NCBI GenBank assembly: GCA_032622095.1
Contig: CP136066.1
Coordinates: forward strand, 153,041,152-153,105,151
Direction: 5' to 3'
Origin: Siphonodentalium dalli
Taxonomy: Eukaryota; Mollusca; Scaphopoda; Gadilida; Siphonodentaliidae
DNA: 64,000 bases
Positions 1 through 13,200 of this stretch are shown piece by piece. The translations under genes were made by a program, and so were the position numbers. The number at the start of each line of letters is the position of its first letter. The first letter of the stretch is position 1. Under the pieces are notes generated by a model, which made no database searches, was not told the DNA's origin, and saw nothing but the letters and a program-made list of their open reading frames with translations.

Positions 1-872
1 CATGTCAATATCAACATTCATGACAGGTTTCATAATGATCGGATCAGGGATGTGGTGATTATGGTGTGCCAAAGGATTTATTGATGCAAAGAGTAAATTC
101 TAAAATGGCCACCGGCAGCCATGTTTTTTCTCTGAATTACCCCAAAATGACCTGTTCCCATCTACAGCCTTTACAAATCTCATAATGATCTGATCAAGGT
201 ACGACCTGTAGCCCGCGCCAAAGGATTTAGTCATGCAAAGAGTAAAATCCAAGATGGCTGCTGGCGGCCATGTTTTTTGGCCGAACGACCCCAAAATCAC
301 TCGTTCCCATCTACATGTCATTGTTAACATCCATTACAAATTTCATGAAGTTCTGACCAAAGCTACAACCTGTAGCCCGCGCCAAAGGATTTAGTCATGC
401 AAAGAGTAAAATCCAAGATGGCTGCTGGCGGCCATGTTTTTTGGCCGAACGACCCCAAAATCACTCGTTCCCATCAACATGTCATTGTTAACATCCATTA
501 CAAATTTCATGAAGTTCTGACCAAAGCTACAACCTGTAGCCCGCGCCAAAGGATTTAGTCATGCAAAGAGTAAAATCCAAGATGGCTGCTGGCGGCCATG
601 TTTTTTGGCCGAACGACCCCAAAATCACTCATTCCCATCTACATGTCAATATTAACATCCATGACAAATTTCATGATGATCAGACGAACAGCACGACCTG
701 TAGCCCACGCCAATGGATTGAATTTTGAAATCCAAGATGGCCACCAGCGGCCATGTTTTTTGGCCAGATGACCCCAAAATGACTCGTTCCCATCTACATG
801 TCAATATCAACATTCATGACAAATTTCATAAAGATCAGACCAAAGGTACGACCTGTAGCCCGAGCCAAAGGA
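1..872 (+). repeat. Tandem array of about 164-bp units (family B), left end outside window
   Basis: Units re-start with AAAGGATTTAGTCATGCAAA at 71, 220, 384, 548, 712 (variant) and 867, spacings 149, 164, 164, 164 and 155. Each unit holds the AAGATGGC...GGCCATGTTTT palindrome. The spacing series repeats that of the array beginning at 1930. It breaks at 872 into a different element. Confidence 0.9.
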
Positions 873-1418
873 TTTAAAGTCAAAAATTATCGGATTAAAC
901 CGAAATTCGAACTTGAGCTGTATTTTGATATAAGTAATCCACAAAAAAACGGGTTTTGCATATAAACAATCCAAAATCAAGTTATCATCCGGAAACCAAA
1001 AAAAAGAAGAAAATTTAATTTTCTATGTGGAAAAAGGGGCATAACTCTGCCAAAATTGGTCGGGCAGAACCCAAGTTCGAACTTGACCTGTGTTTTGCTG
1101 GGAGAAAGTAATATACCAAATTTGGTTTGAATTCGATTAACTCTACTAAAGTTATCATCCGGAAACCAACTTTCAGGGGTTTTCCAAGTCAAAAAAGGGC
1201 CATAACTCTCGCAAAAATGGGCGGAGCAAACCCATATTCAAACTTGACCTTTATTTTGGTCTGATAAACTCACCTATGAAATTTGCTTTTGATCTAATAA
1301 CCGAAACTAAAGTTAACATCCGGAAACCATTTCCGGACGCACGCATGCACGCACGCACGCACGGACACCGGCTATTTTAATAGTCCCCCGAATTTTTTTT
1401 TTCGGGGGACAAAAAATA
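873..1418 (+). mobile_element. Hairpin-tailed element with GCCATAACTCT repeats (family C)
   Basis: Three diverged units of about 165 bp with CATAACTCTG/C and TTATCATCCGGAAACCA, then a (GCAC)n-like tail ACGCACGCACGCACGGACACC, then a terminal hairpin ATAGTCCCCCGAA / TTCGGGGGAC at 1379-1410. The layout resembles the pearl/HINE elements reported from bivalves. No coding capacity. Confidence 0.75.
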
Positions 1419-1743
1419 TGGTACATGTACAACTAAAATATTCAGAGGGTATGAAACATCTTTGTAGAAACGTCCAGTGCCCATAAGGATATTCAGATTT
1501 CAACAAGCAATAAATAACGCAGCTTAGGCCAAATAAAAATACGGTATTATTTGAGTCTATCATGTATACATATAGTGAAATAGAACATTTAGTAGATGAC
1601 TACATTGAAGAAAATGATTAGCTGATCATCATAGTCTGGTGTAACAATTGTAACTCCAGAACAATGGAAAGGCACTGGGGAAATTTAGGATAACATGTTA
1701 TAATGGGGAGGTGTCGATTTATAGAAAGGAATAACAATTGTGA
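1419..1743. other. Non-coding DNA, nothing recognised
   Basis: AT-rich spacer between the family C element and the family B element. No exon of the missing PKC catalytic core was seen here. Confidence 0.5.
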
Positions 1744-3297
1744 ATGAAAATGTCAATGACACTGTAGCTCAACTTAGGTAGGGGAATAATTTAATGGTTG
1801 ACAGTAAATGGAGGAATAGGAAAGGTGCTAATTGAAATGTCTAAGTAAGACTAGATGTACATGTCAATATCAACATTCATGACAGGTTTCATAATGATCG
1901 GATCAGGGATGTGGTGATTATGGTGTGCCAAAGGATTTATTGATGCAAAGAGTAAATTCTAAAATGGCCACCGGCAGCCATGTTATTTTCCGAATTACCC
2001 CAAAATGACTCGTTCCCATCTACAGCCTTTACAAATCTCATAATGATCTGATCAAAGGTACGACCTGTAGCCTGTGCCAATGGATTTAGTCATGCAAAGA
2101 GTAAAATCCAAGATGGCTGCTGGCGGCCATGATTTTCGGCTGAACGACCCCAAAATGACTCGTTTCCCATCTACATGTCATTGTCAACATCCATGACAAA
2201 TTTCATGAAGTTCCGACCAAAGCTACGACCTGTAGCCCGCACCAAACGATTTAGTCATGCAAAGAGTAAAATCCAATATGGCTGCTGGCGGACATGTTTT
2301 TTAGCCGAACGGCCCCAAAAACACTCGTTCCCATCAACATGTCATTGTTAACATCCATGACAAATTTCATGAAGTTCTGACCAAAGCTACAACCTGTAGC
2401 CCGTGACAAAGAATTTAGTCATGCAAAGAGTAAAATCCAAGATGGCTGATGGCGGCCATGTTTTTTGGCTGAACGACCCAAAATCACTCGTTCCCATCTA
2501 CATGTCAATATTAACATCCATGACAAATTTCATGATGATCAGACGAACAGCACGACCTGTAGCCCGCGCCAATGGATTGAATTTTGAAATCCAAGATGGC
2601 CGCCAGCGGCCATGTTTTTTGGCGAGATAACCCCAAAATGACTCGTTCCCATCTACATGTCAATGTCAACATTCATGACAAATTTCATAAAGATCAGATC
2701 AAAGGTATGGCCTGTATCCCGCGCCAAAGGATTTAGTCATGCAAAGAGTAAAATCCAAGATGGCTGCTGGCGGCCATGTTTTTTAGACGAATGATCCCAA
2801 AATCACACGTTCCCATCTACATGTCATTGTTAACATCCATGACAAATTTCATGAAGTTCAGACCAAAACTACGACCTGTAGCCCGCACCAAAGGATTTAG
2901 TCATGCAAAGAGTAAAATCCAAGATGGCTGCTGACGGCCATGTTTTTTGGCCGAACGACCCCAAAATGACTCGTTCCCATCTACATGTCAATATTAACAT
3001 CCGTGACCAATTTCATGATGATCAGACGAACAGTACGACCTGTAGCCTGCGCCAATGGATTGAATTTTGAAATCCAAGATGGCCACCAGCGGCCATGTTT
3101 ATTGGCCGAATGACCCCAAAATGACTCGTTCCCATCTACATGTCAATGTCAACATTCATGACAAATTTCATAAAGATCAGACCAAAGGTACGACCTGTAG
3201 CCCGCGCCAAAGGAAATTGTTGACGGACACACGCACACGGACGACGGACGCCAAACCATGGCAATAGCTCAAACTTACAAAGTAAGTTGAGCTAATA
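1744..3297 (+). mobile_element. Family B element with ends and nine internal units
   Basis: Left end contains TAGCTCAACTT (about 1766) and right end AAGTTGAGCTA (about 3283-3293), an 11-bp inverted repeat. Between them, units re-start at 1930, 2079, 2244, 2408, 2571, 2726, 2890, 3054 and 3209 (149-165 bp apart), followed by a GGACACACGCACACGGACGA tail. Non-coding; mobilisation type unresolved. Confidence 0.8.
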
Positions 3298-3995
3298 ATC
3301 AGGGGCATTAGAACAATAGAGAGATTTCGCTTGTAGGTTATGGCGTGTAACATGTAGGCATTAAAATGCCATTTTAAGAAAATGCCCAATCATAAACATG
3401 GTTTATTTTGTTTGGAAGATAGATCAGGGTTAGTTATAATAGAATATAATATGGTGATTGATCCTCGAATTTATAACCCGATTGCCACAAGCTCTTTTGA
3501 CTTCCACTGCTACAGAGTTATGCCTTTTGAAATGACATACATGTATATTAATATACTGCTAAAGTATTGTTAAATTTGGTGTATCAAGATGTTCCCGAAT
3601 GCAGGCATTTGTTTGAGATGTCTCGTAATAATTGTCGCTATCACAAGATGCCATTTACCCAACAAGCTACATGTCAGAAGTTACAAGCAGAATCTCTCTA
3701 TTTAATAATAGGTAATCCCTGTCATATACTAGTAGCACATTGAATGTACTGGTAATGTTTTATCAGATTAAATGAGAGCATATGCATAACTATGTCCTCT
3801 CTAGTTTTCTGACTATTACCAGACAAGGGAAGCTATCGTAATCCATGCTTAAGATATGCACAAAATAAATAAAAAAATAAAGTCCTCCCTCCCTCATCGA
3901 TTCTGAAAAAACATTGTCTGAGACACAAATAATTTTCTTTCTGGCCTTAATTATAGTTGAGATTACAAGATTTTGAATCGGTCAAACATGCTTAC
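3298..3995. other. Intron sequence left of exon 10, nothing recognised
   Basis: Start of intron 10. Checked on the minus strand for the next conserved kinase segment (MLAELKG- and AVKVLKK-like); not found. Confidence 0.5.
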
Positions 3996-4221
3996 CTTGC
4001 CAAAACTTCCTTTTCCTAATACTTTAATGAAAGTGAAATCATTGAGCCCAGCTCTATTTTTTCGATTTGTCCGTGCTGGCCTCTGCGGCCGATCGTCTGA
4101 AGAAGGTAACCGGAAACTCTCCGATATTGATGGGAGATGATCACCCATGATCTCAAGCTGATCTTGTTCTGAACCTGTAGATATTCCAGCAATATCAAGA
4201 TTATGCACATTCGCTTGAACC
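3996..4221 (-). CDS. PRKCE: PKC epsilon exon 10: end of hinge and glycine-rich loop of the kinase
   Basis: Residues 388-462 in the favoured model. [17 protein letters not shown] matches the PKC epsilon kinase start [17 protein letters not shown], and the donor GTAAGC falls after GKGSFGK as in vertebrate genes. The 5' boundary is less sure: acceptor CCAAAG at 4222-4223 fits exon 9 phase 2. Alternatives are CAAG before 4214 and CTACAG before the GSEQDQ segment. The Asn/Arg-rich stretch [10 protein letters not shown] precedes the kinase. Confidence 0.9.
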
Positions 4222-7200
4222 CTTTGGTGGGTATAAAGTATGTCATATATGTCGTCATAATCATATCCATGAATGATTTTTTTTTTTAAACAATCTGAGT
4301 AATATTGTAACTTTGGCCTATTGTTAAAAAATAAATCATACAATCAACATTATTAAAAGCACAAATAAATGTAAATAATAAAAACAATATCCAACCACAT
4401 GATACATACGAAAAGTTCCCATTTAGGAGACAATTTGTCAAAATTATTTGCACAGTAAAATATTACCCTAGAACTACTGTAAAGACATAAATGTCATTCC
4501 ACCCACCAACCATACGGCGATATTATGACGGGAGCTGCGCTGGTGCAGCATTTAAAGATCATGTGCCAGTGCATTCTCCATAGGGTGAATTTGGTGATGC
4601 TAGCCAGCTAGCATCACTAAATTCACCCTCTGGGGACCTCATTCTGAAAATGACTGAAACACTATATCAAGGCTTGGCATTCTTCAATCTAGACTTGTGC
4701 GTTGTAACATTTAAACAAGACATTTATTACTGAATTTCCTCTTTAAAATAAGAAAACAAAACAAAATAAATATCAACAAAATAGCGTCCCACAGCTGATA
4801 ATAAACAAGAATAATTTTATAAGCATATGTTGCAAACTTGCAATCAAGACACATCCTGTCTGTAACTTAATATGTCATCAAAAAGCGATATGTGTAAGAT
4901 ACTGACTTTAATGCTACATTGAAAATTTGTAAATTATTCTACTATATATATATGTAATATTTTTCAGAATAAGCAAAGTAAAAGCAAGTAGAATTGCAAT
5001 ATTCACAATGTTATAGAGTGAAAGAGCACGAAAAAAGCTTATATTTTCTTTTTAAAACCCAACAAAATAATCTCAATGTTCTACAACCTTGATCAGAACA
5101 ATGAAGTCATACAAACTCAGAATATATCTCTCGAGGAGATGTTGCCTCATAATTTTCCCTAGGCATACTCTTTATAGGTGAGATCATAGTCCCCCAGAAA
5201 AAAATACCTGTCATATGAAAATGTGTACATTTAAAGTCCTGACATAACAAAAGTTATTATACAAAATAAAACATTTTTTAACTGTATCTGTCTTCAGAAA
5301 TGTATAAAAAAAAAAATTTACCATCAAAACTTCCTAAATCATTTTTTATCTTTAATGAAAGTGTCAATGACACTATAGCTCAACTTTGAGAGGTTATGTC
5401 ATACATAGCAGTCAAGGGAGCAATAAGGAATGCGGAGAGTTCAAATGTTTAACTAATACCAGAGGTAAATCCGTAGAGCCATAAAAAGTTTGGGATCAAT
5501 TGGATGATAAATGTTGGCAGTAAGGCGTTCCAAAGTATTTATTTATGCAAAGAGTAAAATCCAAGATGGCTGCCAGCAGCCATGTTTTTGTTTGAATATC
5601 ATTCAAATTCGATAGCTCCCATTTAAAAGTGATCCTGAACATGTCAGTAAATTTTGAAACATTTCTCCAATAAATGTCGGCTGCAGGGACAAAGTATGCC
5701 TATGGAATCATAATGAGAAATCCATGATTGTTTTATTTATGAAATTTGGAAAAATTTGATGAAGTATTTAGTGACAATCAGATGATGGATGTGACCGCAA
5801 AGGATTTAGTCATGCAAAGAGCAAAATCCAAGATGGCCACTGGTGGTCATGTTTTTCAACTACTTATTAGTAAAATCGGAAAATTTGCCCCCATCTAGAT
5901 GCCACCCCCGAAGGTCAGTATGAAGATTGGATATGATCGGATGAGGAATGTGGCCTGTAGAGTGTGCCAAAGGATTTAGTCATGCAAAGATAAAAATCAA
6001 AAATGGCCGCTGGTGGCCATGTTTTTCAATAAAATACAGAAAAATTTGATGGCTCCCATCTGGTAGCTAGTCACCAAAAGATTCATATGAAGTTTGGTGA
6101 TGATTGGATGAGGAATGTAGTCTTTAGCGTATGCCAAATGATTTAGTCATGCAAAGAATAAAATCCAAGATGGCTGCTTTTCATTGAAAATTTAAAAAAT
6201 TTGATAGTTCCCATCTGGAGGTGATCCTATACATGCCTATACATTTTCAAAACAATTCTCCAATTAATGTGGCCTGCAGGGTGTGCCAATGGGTTTAAAT
6301 TTGAAGTCCAAGATGGCTGCTGGTGGCCATGTTTTGAAACAAAATTTCAGAGAAAATCGTTAAGACTCCCATCCAGATGTCACCACGAAGATCCATATGA
6401 AGTTTGGTGAATCGGATGAGAGATGTGACCTATAGGATGTGCTAATGGAAATTGTTGATGGACGCATCCACAGACGGCTTGATGGACGAACGATGGATGC
6501 CAACCCATGGCAATAGCTCAAACTTGACTTGAGCTAAAAATAAAAAGCCTATGATAATCTTATCAGAATTACATCTCCACAATAACTATTCAGATCATAT
6601 TACTCTATTGGTCATGTTGGCTACTATGCTAAATTTAATTGGTTAGTGAAGTAACAGGTCATTACAAAGCGGAATCCAGTCTCTTTAACCCTTTCAGTGC
6701 CAAGTCCTTTTTTGTATCAACCCATATTTCCTTGATAATTTTTCAAATTTATTGATTATAATAATGTGATACATTGATGGAAAGAGCTCTTTCCATCAAT
6801 GTATCACATTATTATAATCAATAAATTTGAAAAATGATCAAGGAAATATGGGTTGATACAAAAATCGGACTTGGCACTGAAAGGGTTAAAAAGCCAATGA
6901 CAGATTACAAACACAGCTTCATGATTGGCTATATTTAAATTGTGAGATCGCAGGTCAATGACGTGTTGACAATTTTCTCACACATAGCGAAATATGACTA
7001 GAATTTTTATCAGCCAGCAATATTTATTACTGATTATTTGTTCACATCCTGTTTTTATAACTACGACTAAATACTACAATTCTCACAAACATCTACTACA
7101 CCAGCAATGTGCTCCATATTTGGAAACTATTTATTACGCCCCCTTGGGGAAATCCCCATAATCGTAGAATAGGAATCTGAATAAGAATTCTAGAGATGTC

Positions 7201-10200
7201 AATCTGATCAAATTATCGTCGGCTTTTTAAAAGAGTCTGAACATTTACAAAATACTTTAATCCTTTAATGAAGGGAGCCGCGATGGTGCAGCATCAAACA
7301 CCCTGTGCCAGTGCATTCTCTTATATATATGCGAGTCTCCCAAAGGGAGCCTTGCATATATAAGAGAATGCACTGGCTTAGAAGCTCAAGATAATTATTG
7401 TTAGGCCAATGTATTCTCTTACAGGAGACTCTCATATATAATAGAATGCACTGGCACAGGGTTTTTGCAAAGTTTCATAAAGCTCCAGTCATGGGAGGGT
7501 TAAAATAAACTGCATTGAAATTGTCAATTACCGAAGAAGTTCTCTCGGCAGGCCGCAAAATATGGTGCTGGATATTTACAGAATGAGATCTCCAGATGAT
7601 GAATTTAGTGACGTGCAGCAGGCTAGCATCACCAAATTCATCTTCTGAGGACCTCATTAAACTAAACTAAAAAAGAAAAAGAAACTTTCTAAAGAAGTTT
7701 CCAAAGAAACTAAAACACTCATTAATTTGTTAATAAAGATACTTTCCAGAGAAGAAGAGGCATAAGCTGAATGAGGCCTCCAGAGGGGGAATTTAGTTAT
7801 TCTAGCCCACTATGTGGTGTAGCGACACTAAATTCACCCTCCAGGGACCTCATTCTGCAAATGTCCAGCACCATATTTTGAGGCTTGTCTCTCAGACTCT
7901 TAGCAAATTTTATTTGAAAATATAATTACATTGTAGATAAAAACTGAGCAATTTTTAGACATTTTTTATGTCAGAGAACAAAAATATAAGTTCGGAGCCC
8001 CTCTGTACACATAGAGGCAATACAAATATATGTATACTGGTGATTGTATGCTGAAAAGCAGAGGTAATCCTGTAAATGATTATTAGGAAATATAAAGCCT
8101 TGCCATATAAACACCTAAAAAAAAGTAGGTCCCCCTAATACAATGGCCCATAGGTTCCAATAAATTGATCTGATTGCTATGAAATATATCGCAGATATTA
8201 CCTTCTGATGGCCAGTTTGATCAACTGTTTTAATGCTAAACATTTGATTGGAGTCGTGCTTAAATGAGAGCCATTTATTGGGAAAAAACGTTAAATACAA
8301 AAATCACAGCTGAGAATTCCAAACCACAAAAAGATCAATCATTACGGGTAACCTTGTTTGTTGAAATTACCAATGTGGTTATATCACTCCTAAATTTATA
8401 GACATGGAATATGAATAGCCTTTCAAGGTGAGTTATTCAACAAACTGGAAGGGTATACAAATTTATCATGAAAGTTTGGTTTTACAACATGAGTAGGGTA
8501 AGTATGAATGTGCTCACCAGGAGTCGCTCATGTCCACATGCGTGGCATGCTTGGTAAGACTCCCATGCACTTAACACTTTTATGACTGGAGCTGCGCTGG
8601 CGCAGCTTTTAATATCATGTGCCAGTGCATTCTCTTATATATACAAGTCTCACATAAGGAGCCTTGCCTATATAAGAGAATGGCTTACAAGATCAAGGTA
8701 AATATTTTTAGGCCAATGCCTTCTCTGATATATGTGAGGCTCCCTATGGGAGACTCGCATATATAAGAAATTGTATTGGCACAGGGTCTTCACAAAATTT
8801 CCGGAAGCTCCATCCATGGAAGTATTAACAATATGATCGGTAGGTGATTATCCCTTCCATGACTGGAGATTCCAGAAATTTTGCGAAAACCCTGTGCCAA
8901 TGGATTCTCTTACATATGCGAGTCTCCCATAGGGAGCCTAACATATATAAGATAGCGCATTAGCCTAACAATATGTACATTGACCACGTAAGCGAGTGCA
9001 TTCTCTTATATATGTGAGGCTCTCTATAGGAGACTCACATATATAAGAGAATGCACTGGCACAGGATCTTAATGCTGCACCAGCACATCTTCCGTCATCA
9101 AAGTTTTAACTCATGTACGTTCTGTGCTATTGTAGTCTTAAGTTTCCTATTATCAGTTGAAATAAGTGAAAGTTAAACACTACCCAAATGGTTATTATTC
9201 ACAGGCTGGACATTGGGGTGTATTAGCTTTCAGATAAAGAACATCGATGGGAAATTTTATGACAAAGGAACCAAAATATATTTGAAAAAAAAAAACAATA
9301 TTTAAGAGAACTTACTTCTTTCAAGGTGTTTATGTTTTAACAGCATCACTAGCAAACAACTCAAAGCCATAGGCAAGACCTTCATAATATGTTCTCTCCT
9401 GTACATCACCAAAACATTAATGCCTGCATTTTACTGGATAATTTCATTAAGTACAATGATGTACACAGTTACAGTAATGCCCTAAATAATCGACTCCTTA
9501 ACCACAGCAGAATTATGGGTAATTTTTCAGGATTTAGTCGGAAATGTGGCTTGTTGACATTCATCGGAAAGCTCTCAGTGAGAGCTTTCCAATGAATGGC
9601 AACAAGGAATTGATTATTTAGGACATTACTGTATATACTGCAGCTTAGGGAGCACCTGCATAATTATGTATGTTGGGCAAACCCATATATGGCTAACCTT
9701 ATCATTTATTATTTTAACAAAAATTCACCACTATAAATATTCACTGCATTGATGTTAGTTTGTGTATCTAATTGTATGGACTTAAAATGGATTTTGAGCT
9801 GTGATGAAGTCATTTCCTTCATTTCTTGTGTGCGGCAGTGTCTTCATTAATAACATATTCTAGAGTGAATGAATGATATAGCATAGTGTAGTGATATATA
9901 CTCTTGCTACACTATTGGTACAGATTGAAAATCTGCTATAAAAAATATTTTACATACATTTTGGTTGATTGATTATATTCGCTGTAATGATGTTAGTTTG
10001 TGTGTCTAATTGGACGTAATACAAAAAGGAATTTGAGCTGTAAATCTCATGGACCAGCCTAGAGGGTGACTTGGGAGTCATCTTCTCCCTCAAATGTGCC
10101 ACTTCTCCCTATTATTGTCACAGGAAGAAGTGATTCTCTCTCATATACCAGTTTGCATATGTCCCAACAGCATCTTTAAAGTATACTGATTATGATGGTG

Positions 10201-13200
10201 TCAATACTCACTATTATTGTTTTATAAATGGGCTATTGAAGTATTGTGATGCATAAGACTTAGTGAATCACAGAAGGGTGATGCTGGGGGTGTCACTTCT
10301 CCCTATTTTACCAAACAGGGAGAAGTGACTGCTCCCAATTTGAAACCTCTAGGCTGGTTCCTGGCTGTGATGTCATCTCATTCATTTCTTTTGTGCGGCA
10401 GTGTCTTAATTAACAACATATTCTAAAGTGAATGAAAGAGCATGATGTAGTGTAGTGATATGTATGGTTGCTACATTATTTGTACAGATTGCCAATCTGC
10501 TATCAAGAATATTTTACATGCATTTTGGTTGATTGACTGTTTTATCTCCCACATAAAGCCAGATACTGTCATCCAAACAAACCCGGAATTAAAAATCAGT
10601 TGGCCATTCAGACTGTTGTATGGAGATAGATAGATAGAGATTTTGTCGAAAAGTTTGTATGATGATTTTATGATTTGTATTGAATTATATTAGCGCATAG
10701 ATAGCTTGATTCAGCATTGGTAGTAGTCCAAGTCTGCTCGTATGAAAACCAGCTACGATATTTGGATAGCAAAATGCTGTTTTTCGTCTGAGACCGCGCC
10801 ATTTCTATGGCATGAGTTACGCCCAGGGTTGGTGGCAGGAATTCTAGTCTTAATTTACTCGATTTTACCTAACAAATCAATACCTAATGCTATATATATC
10901 GGAAAGAGTGACATCTTTTGGTCATAATGGTGTATAATAATCTAACTTTCATGTTAAATTACACATAGAATATTCCAGTTTATTAGGACTAACATCGGTT
11001 TGTTTACGTTTTAATGTACTCGGCTAAGTTAGGCTTCTATGCCAACAATCCAGTACACCCAAAATAACTCATAAACAATCGAGTACAGCAGATCGCTGAA
11101 AATTTGCGGTTATTTTTTCCAACATCCCACAACTAGATGTGTTTATTTTAACTGTAGGTGGTCCTATATTACTTATTAGTTAAACATTTCTTACATGGAA
11201 CGTCTCGCGATATATATGCAATTTTTAATTTACAAATTACCGGGTATAAGTGATAGAATTAATTCAATTTATGACCACATGGTTTTGTTTGTTTACCTTA
11301 CGATTGCTAGAATATTTTCACCAGAATGTATCGATGTCACTTCGTGAGGTCAATTGAGTTTGCATACTTTTTATAATATGTAAACACTGCGGAAATGTCT
11401 TCATTTCACATTAAATTACCACTTTCAATTTACAAGTGATGTGGTTTTCAGAACAAATATCATGTCTTCTGTTGCAATTGTGATATTTGATTACAATTAT
11501 TTGTGATTTTGTTTGAGATGGTCACTAACATGTAACTCATGTCATAGAAATGGCAATGGCAGGGTCTCGGACGAAAAACAGCATTTTGCTATCCAAAAAT
11601 CTTAGCTGGATTTAGTACGAGCAGACCTGGACAACACTGGTAGCCAAACAAATATTTTAAAAATCAAAACCTTCCATAAAGAAAGATTAATCTCCAAATT
11701 AGTAGATTCATTGAAAATCTTAACCCTTCACATACTAAATTCGCATTGATGAGCCATTATCCCTTAGGAAATGTTCAGATAATTATCTGACATTTCCCTC
11801 CAATAAATAGGACTCTTTCCAGCTCTTTCTACACTTTTATTATCTGTCATCTGCTTATTTTTCCTAAATACCCCTCCAGATAAATAATAGATCATTTCAA
11901 TATCTTCTTTCATAACTGGGTGGTAGAATCCATTCAGTATAGACAGGGTTAAGTTGACGCCATTTCGTGCAAGAATTGGTATATTTCATGGAACAAGATA
12001 CTATTTGTGTAAATTGGAAAACATTTTCCAAAATGACACAATTTTTCCAGCCAAAATGAATCTACTTGAACCAATGAATAAACTAAGGAATATATTGAAT
12101 AATGATACATTCATTCAGTTTTTGTGATTTTCTTAAAGGGGTACTGAACACTAAATCCAGCCATTTATGGAACCATCTCCTTTTATACTCAATATAGTAT
12201 AGGCAACAAATGAATGAATTTGAGCCATGGATTAGCGCAAAATACAATAATGTTCTCTATAAACGATGCAAACAACATGGTAATTATAATGAAAATGAAT
12301 TTATACTGGAGTCATAATTTCATTTTCATTATAATTACCATGTTGCTTGCATCGCTCATAGAGCACATGAATGTATTTTGCACTAATCCATGGCTGAAAT
12401 TCATTCATTTGAATTCTTAGATGAGAGGAACTGAGAATTATGTCAGATTCAAGCCTGCAAATAGCGTGTCTGTCATTTGCAGAATGAGGTCCCCAGAGGG
12501 TGAATTTAGTGACACTATCCCACACAGTGGGCTAGCATCACCAAATTCACCCTCTGGGAACCTCATTCAGCTTAGGCTTCAACTGTTATAAGAGACCTAG
12601 GATCAGATTGAAGTTGGTGATGTTGAACCATTAGTCACCGTGATTATGTATTTTATCTTCTGCAAATTAGGGAATATAGAAACTTCTTAGAAGGGAAAAA
12701 GTAACTAAAACAATGTTAATTTGAGACTATAGGCACTTCCCAGAAGATAAGGCCTAAGCAGAATGAAGTACCCAGAGGGTGAATTTGGTGATGTTAGCCT
12801 GCTTTGCGGGATAGCATCATTAAATTCACCCCTCTGTGGACCTCATTCTGCAAACGACAGACATAAATATTTGCAGGCTTGGTCAGAGTGGACAAACTAG
12901 TCATCTTAATCTTTTCTATACTAAATGGATTCTCCCATTCAGTTATAAAAGTATACATTGGAATAGTCTATTATTCACTTGGATGGAGCTCAGGTAATAA
13001 AAGCAGACGACAGACAGAAAATGGGTAATACAAGAGCAGAATCATTCATATTCATTGGTGGGAAATGTTCAGGTCGTATGTTGAACATTTCCCAAGGGAA
13101 TTACCCGGTACTCATCAATGAGTATTTAGTATAGAAGGAGTTAATCAACAATTCTGCCATGAATCGGTTCATGGGACTTCATTCTCTTACTCTTATGTGC

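Noticed and set aside
1-3297. CRISPR-like array
   Set aside because: The repeat unit is the whole 164 bp with no conserved-repeat/variable-spacer structure, in animal DNA.
1-3995. Further PKC kinase exons
   Set aside because: No minus-strand segment resembling the ATP-lysine, catalytic-loop or activation-loop regions was found; the region is repeats and AT-rich intron.
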